Assembly (NCBI RefSeq): GCF_003332275.1
Contig: NZ_QOVA01000002.1
Location: 411,322 to 475,321 of the forward strand
Reading direction: 5' to 3'
From: Edaphovirga cremea
Lineage (GTDB): Bacteria; Pseudomonadota; Gammaproteobacteria; Enterobacterales; Enterobacteriaceae
DNA: 64,000 nucleotides
The position numbers were made by a program, and so were the translations under genes. A model generated the notes under the pieces. It saw only the letters and a program-made list of their open reading frames with translations, searched no databases and was not told the DNA's origin. Each line of letters opens with the position of its first letter. Positions within the stretch are counted from its first letter, which is position 1. This document shows positions 61,287-64,000 of this stretch, piece by piece.

Positions 61287-62192
61287 TCCCTTTTTTCTCA
61301 CTACCCTCTGCTTTTGTCATCCTGAACCCGCCTCTTAATAAAGAGAAGGCGGGTTTTGCCTCCAATAAACGCCGGTGAATTATCGAAAATTGATTTGTAT
61401 CAATAACGATGATTTGGCATGCTGTTCATCTACGCACTGTCATTTATCCAGTTCTTATGCAACATTGTTATACGTGCTTTCATTACTGTAACAGCCGTTG
61501 GTTCAGACAGTAACCCCTGATGTAGGGGTTGTCTTAATGACGTGTTTGCTTGCTACGCCCTACCTGCTGGTGGTTCCGTGCTTGCTGACGCCCTCTTCTC
61601 TCTCAGATAACGGCGAGTAGCGCAAATTGATGCTATTGTTGTTAAGGGTGTTGAGGCGATCCGTTCCTTAAAAAGTGAGTGTGCAAATGGCGATTGACTG
61701 CGTTTACCCCTAAAGGTCAAACAGATCGCCATCACACAATTTCACCTTTTCAGGGAAGAAATACCTCTATCATTTGTAAAGATATAAAAAAAACACCTTA
61801 AATTGATCTTGTAGTCGTTTTTCTGTTTTTCCGAAATAAATGCTTGTAAGTGGCATGGGCTCAGGCTTTACAAACTTTCTTCTAAGAAGAGTCCTAATTT
61901 TTTTACTGGTGAAATAACAAACACGCATTGTATATAAAAAAAAAGCATCTCCTCGGTGTAAGAATCATCTCTATAATGAAGTCATTGGTACGTAAATTGA
62001 CTTATTATTGGTGACATTTTTTACGGCTTTTATAGTTAACCTCTGAGTCTGAATCTCTTCATTTATGAACTGCTTCCAAATAATCTTTTCAAAAAGGATT
62101 ATTTGAATAAAGTTCATTATGGAACGGAAAATTATTGGCGTTTCTTAATGATTAAGAACGTCGTACTAATTGATATAATAAGGGAAGTTATA
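61287..62192. other. Long intergenic region before the fimbrial operon
   Basis: About 900 bp, increasingly AT-rich towards the pilin gene. After the operon terminator a second hairpin AACCCCT / AGGGGTT lies at 61512-61530. A minus-strand open frame at 61553-61735 has no ribosome site or recognisable family. The last 200 bp must hold the pilin promoter; a poly-A stretch lies at 61940. Confidence 0.5.
61325..61358 (+). terminator. Rho-independent terminator of the sugar operon
   Basis: AACCCGCCT and AGGCGGGTT pair around an inner TCTT/AAGA stem, followed by TTTT. It lies 40 bp beyond the kinase stop. Confidence 0.85.
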
Positions 62193-62702
62193 ATGAAAAA
62201 GATTCTTCTGTCTGTTGTTGCCGCTGCAATTCTGTCTACCGGTATGGCGCATGCCGCTGATGGCGTGGAAAAAAAGATTAACCTCGTTGCTACCATTAAC
62301 GATGCAATCTATGTTTCCAAGCCTGACGGTAAATCCTGGTATACTACAGAAGAGCTTTATGCCAAGGATTATACCCAGACTGAATTTGCATCAAACGTTC
62401 TGCCAGTGCGTATTTTCAGCAAAGCTGAAAAAGTAGCTGTTTCTCTGGTGCAGGCGGTTGTTATTCATAAGGATAACGGTGCCGAGTTCAAGAACGTTGT
62501 AGTCAACTTCGCGGGTGAACCCCTGCCTGCCACGGGTGTCAATACCATTACCCAGACTACTCAGGTAAGCGGCAATTATGACAACATCTATAATCTGCAA
62601 ATCCTGGCTGATGCACCAACAATGGTTGTTGGCGACCCTGCTGAGACAAACAACGGCCAATACCAGGGTGATCTGGTCATGTTGTTTGAACCTACGATAT
62701 AA
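62193..62702 (+). CDS. Major fimbrial subunit, CFA/I class-5 (alpha) type
   Basis: A 169-residue pilin with signal peptide MKKILLSVVAAAILSTGMAHA and a mature protein beginning ADGVEKKINLVATINDAIYVSKPDG. The pattern resembles CblA/CfaB-type alpha-pilins, which polymerise by donor-strand exchange and lack Cys. The ATG at 62193 has AAGGGAAG upstream; the open frame starts 30 codons earlier in the leader. A hairpin follows, then the usher gene. It is the first fimbrial gene seen, although in E. coli CFA/I the chaperone gene comes first. Confidence 0.78.
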   Translation: MKKILLSVVAAAILSTGMAHAADGVEKKINLVATINDAIYVSKPDGKSWYTTEELYAKDYTQTEFASNVLPVRIFSKAEKVAVSLVQAVVIHKDNGAEFKNVVVNFAGEPLPATGVNTITQTTQVSGNYDNIYNLQILADAPTMVVGDPAETNNGQYQGDLVMLFEPTI

Positions 62703-63059
62703 TCTGAGCTTGCTGTAATATCCTGAACAGTGGCGTTGATAATAATAGGGTTATGCATAATGACCCTATTATTTATCTCAATGGGTATCGTGTCTCCTCT
62801 TACAGTGTTTAGGTTAAAGCCAGGAGTTTGGCATTAATTAAAGTATCGTAAAAACATTAACAGATATTAACAGTTCACTGAAGAACTGACTCATCATTAG
62901 AATTAAACACGTCATATTGGTTAATTATTACATTGCTTATTAAGTCCTTTACCCTGGTTGGTTATTATTATGTTAATTATTAGGCGCGCCAGTTCGGGTG
63001 ATTGTTAACACATTAATTATTGGCAGTGTTGTTTACTCTACTTATGGAACGGATTCTCC
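62703..63059. other. Leader between pilin and usher genes
   Basis: 357 bp, AT-rich. A perfect 11-bp hairpin AATAATAGGGT / ACCCTATTATT lies at 62741-62773 and may reduce usher relative to pilin. An open frame at 62998-63240 overlaps the usher start in another frame and is not called. Confidence 0.5.
62741..62773 (+). terminator. Attenuator-like hairpin after the pilin gene
   Basis: Perfect 11-bp arms AATAATAGGGT / ACCCTATTATT with an 11-nt loop and only a weak T-run. Partial termination would favour pilin over usher, as in other fimbrial operons. Confidence 0.55.
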
Positions 63060-64000
63060 ATGGCAAAAGTTATCTCAGGATGGGCAACTTCCTTATTGCT
63101 ATTGGCACCGTCAGCCGCAACATATGCAAATGATGTCCAGATTGAATATCAGGTGCCCGCAGGGTTTTCCGAATCCGATCAGGACAAATCCATGCAGTTT
63201 CTGGCCACACTGGACGGTACGCCGTTGCCAGGGCCGGTAAGCTGGTCTGCAGAGAAAAATCAGCTCACGTTTGATGAAAACCTTTACCGCCAGAACGGTA
63301 TCTCAGCCGGGCAGATCGCCACGCTGAACAAGGTGCTCCCCCAAATTCCCTATGCCGTCTGCGAAAATGGCTGTGACTACACCCTCAGTGGCCAGAACGT
63401 GTCGCTGGACAAGGTGAAAAAGTCCCTGACCATCAGCAATGGCAGTTCGCGCTACGTCCAACCCGTGACCATGTTGAGCTTTATCCACAACCAGTCGCTG
63501 GATTTGCGTGCGTCTTCGCAGGAATACCGTGCGGTGTCCGCTTTCGGCCAGGGCTACCTGGGGCTGCCCGCGCAGAGCTACGGCTACCTGAGCTGGTACT
63601 ACAGCCAGAACCGAAACTACAACACCCGGCAGACAGATCAGGGGATCAGTACCTGGTATCTGCAGAAAAACTTTGCCTCCACCTACCTGCGCGGTGGCCG
63701 TCAGGACACCCGGGATGCGGCGGCGGGCAGCGTCAATACCTCGCTGAACCCGAGCTTTGACCAGTTTGTCACCCTGGGCAGCCAGGACAACCTCAACCAG
63801 GATAAAAAGTCAGCCGGCAAGCTGGTGCTGTTCGCCACCAGCGACGGTGACTACGAGTTCTACCGCGACGGGCGGCTTATCCGCCGGGTACCGGCGGTGA
63901 TTGGCCGTAACGAGATTGACTACAACCTGCTGCCCGGCGGCTTCTACAGCGTGGAAATCCGCCTGGTGAACCGCAACGGGCAGGTGCTCAGCCGTGAGAA
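63060..64000 (+). CDS. Fimbrial outer-membrane usher, CFA/I CfaC-type (partial)
   Basis: The ATG at 63060 opens a frame that runs to the end of the window (313 codons) without a stop. It begins MAKVISGWATSLLLLAPSAATYA, a signal peptide, and continues with the class-5 usher pattern, QNRNYNTRQ, STYLRGGRQDTRDA and LVLFATSDGDYEFYRDGRLIRR. The usher secretes and assembles the pilin across the outer membrane. The rest, and probably a tip adhesin and chaperone, lie beyond the window. GC content is visibly higher in the second half than in the pilin gene. Confidence 0.75.
   Translation, partial: MAKVISGWATSLLLLAPSAATYANDVQIEYQVPAGFSESDQDKSMQFLATLDGTPLPGPVSWSAEKNQLTFDENLYRQNGISAGQIATLNKVLPQIPYAVCENGCDYTLSGQNVSLDKVKKSLTISNGSSRYVQPVTMLSFIHNQSLDLRASSQEYRAVSAFGQGYLGLPAQSYGYLSWYYSQNRNYNTRQTDQGISTWYLQKNFASTYLRGGRQDTRDAAAGSVNTSLNPSFDQFVTLGSQDNLNQDKKSAGKLVLFATSDGDYEFYRDGRLIRRVPAVIGRNEIDYNLLPGGFYSVEIRLVNRNGQVLSRE

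Noticed and set aside
61553..61735. 60-codon minus-strand open frame in the fimbrial leader region
   Set aside because: Considered as a transposase or gene remnant, but no family was recognised and no inverted repeats flank it.
1..64000. CRISPR array, tRNA, rRNA or prophage
   Set aside because: No regularly spaced direct repeats, no cloverleaf or rRNA signature and no phage structural genes were recognised on reading.

Overview
The window reads as chromosomal DNA of an enterobacterium (order Enterobacterales). Protein by protein it resembles Escherichia coli orthologues (FumA, YefM/YoeB, FixB/C/X, Fbp, GltA, ArsB/C). The convergent luxR-luxI pair, a secreted family-10 pectate lyase and a GH43 glycosidase suggest a plant- or insect-associated member of the Pectobacteriaceae/Yersiniaceae. 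The species cannot be named from the sequence alone. No rRNA, tRNA, CRISPR array or complete insertion sequence was recognised.

Layout. 0-2.5 kb: AT-rich end of an island, with a GT-C-like membrane protein and a VirB1-like transglycosylase. 2.5-4.9 kb: arsRBC. 5.2-7 kb: quorum-sensing pair luxR/luxI, ending inside one palindrome. 7.6-9.3 kb: fumA. 9.7-10.2 kb: yefM-yoeB toxin-antitoxin. 11.7-22.5 kb: a carnitine-like anaerobic acyl-CoA module (SLC13 transporter, CaiA-like dehydrogenase, CaiB-like CoA-transferase, MFS transporter, short acyl-CoA ligase, Crp-like regulator) followed by fixABCX, in which fixA carries an internal frameshifting deletion. 22.6-27.4 kb: an alcohol dehydrogenase, then an RpiR regulator, an alpha/beta hydrolase and a DcuC-type transporter. 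27.6-32.5 kb: a compact lower pathway for 2-pyrone-4,6-dicarboxylate (galB, ligI, ligK/galC-type enzymes, a DctA-type transporter and a LysR regulator). 33.1-37.2 kb: an archaeal-type phosphoglycerate-mutase-like enzyme plus an SLC13 transporter, divergent from a LysR regulator. 37.3-38.4 kb: pectate lyase. 38.9-43.5 kb: Fur-box-preceded siderophore ABC importer and a spermidine-synthase-like protein. 44-48.4 kb: an Fbp paralogue with an altered active site, convergent with an ascorbate-type PTS and its LacI-type regulator. 48.7-51.7 kb: GH43 enzyme and a citrate-synthase paralogue lacking the catalytic His. 52-54.7 kb: AT-rich MFS exporter and a lipoprotein hydrolase. 54.9-61.3 kb: sugar ABC import, isomerase and kinase operon with an RpiR regulator. 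62-64 kb: class-5 (CFA/I-type) fimbrial pilin and the start of its usher.

The window is mostly a string of carbon-source modules, each with its own transporter and regulator, many preceded by clear palindromic operators. The best candidates for new biology are the cai-like/fix module with its unusual gene set and broken fixA, the stand-alone PDC pathway, the aPGM-like/SLC13/LysR unit with overlapping palindromes, and two central-metabolism paralogues (Fbp-like and GltA-like) that have lost specific catalytic residues while the rest of the protein is intact. Family comparisons rest on memory of reference sequences; no search was run.
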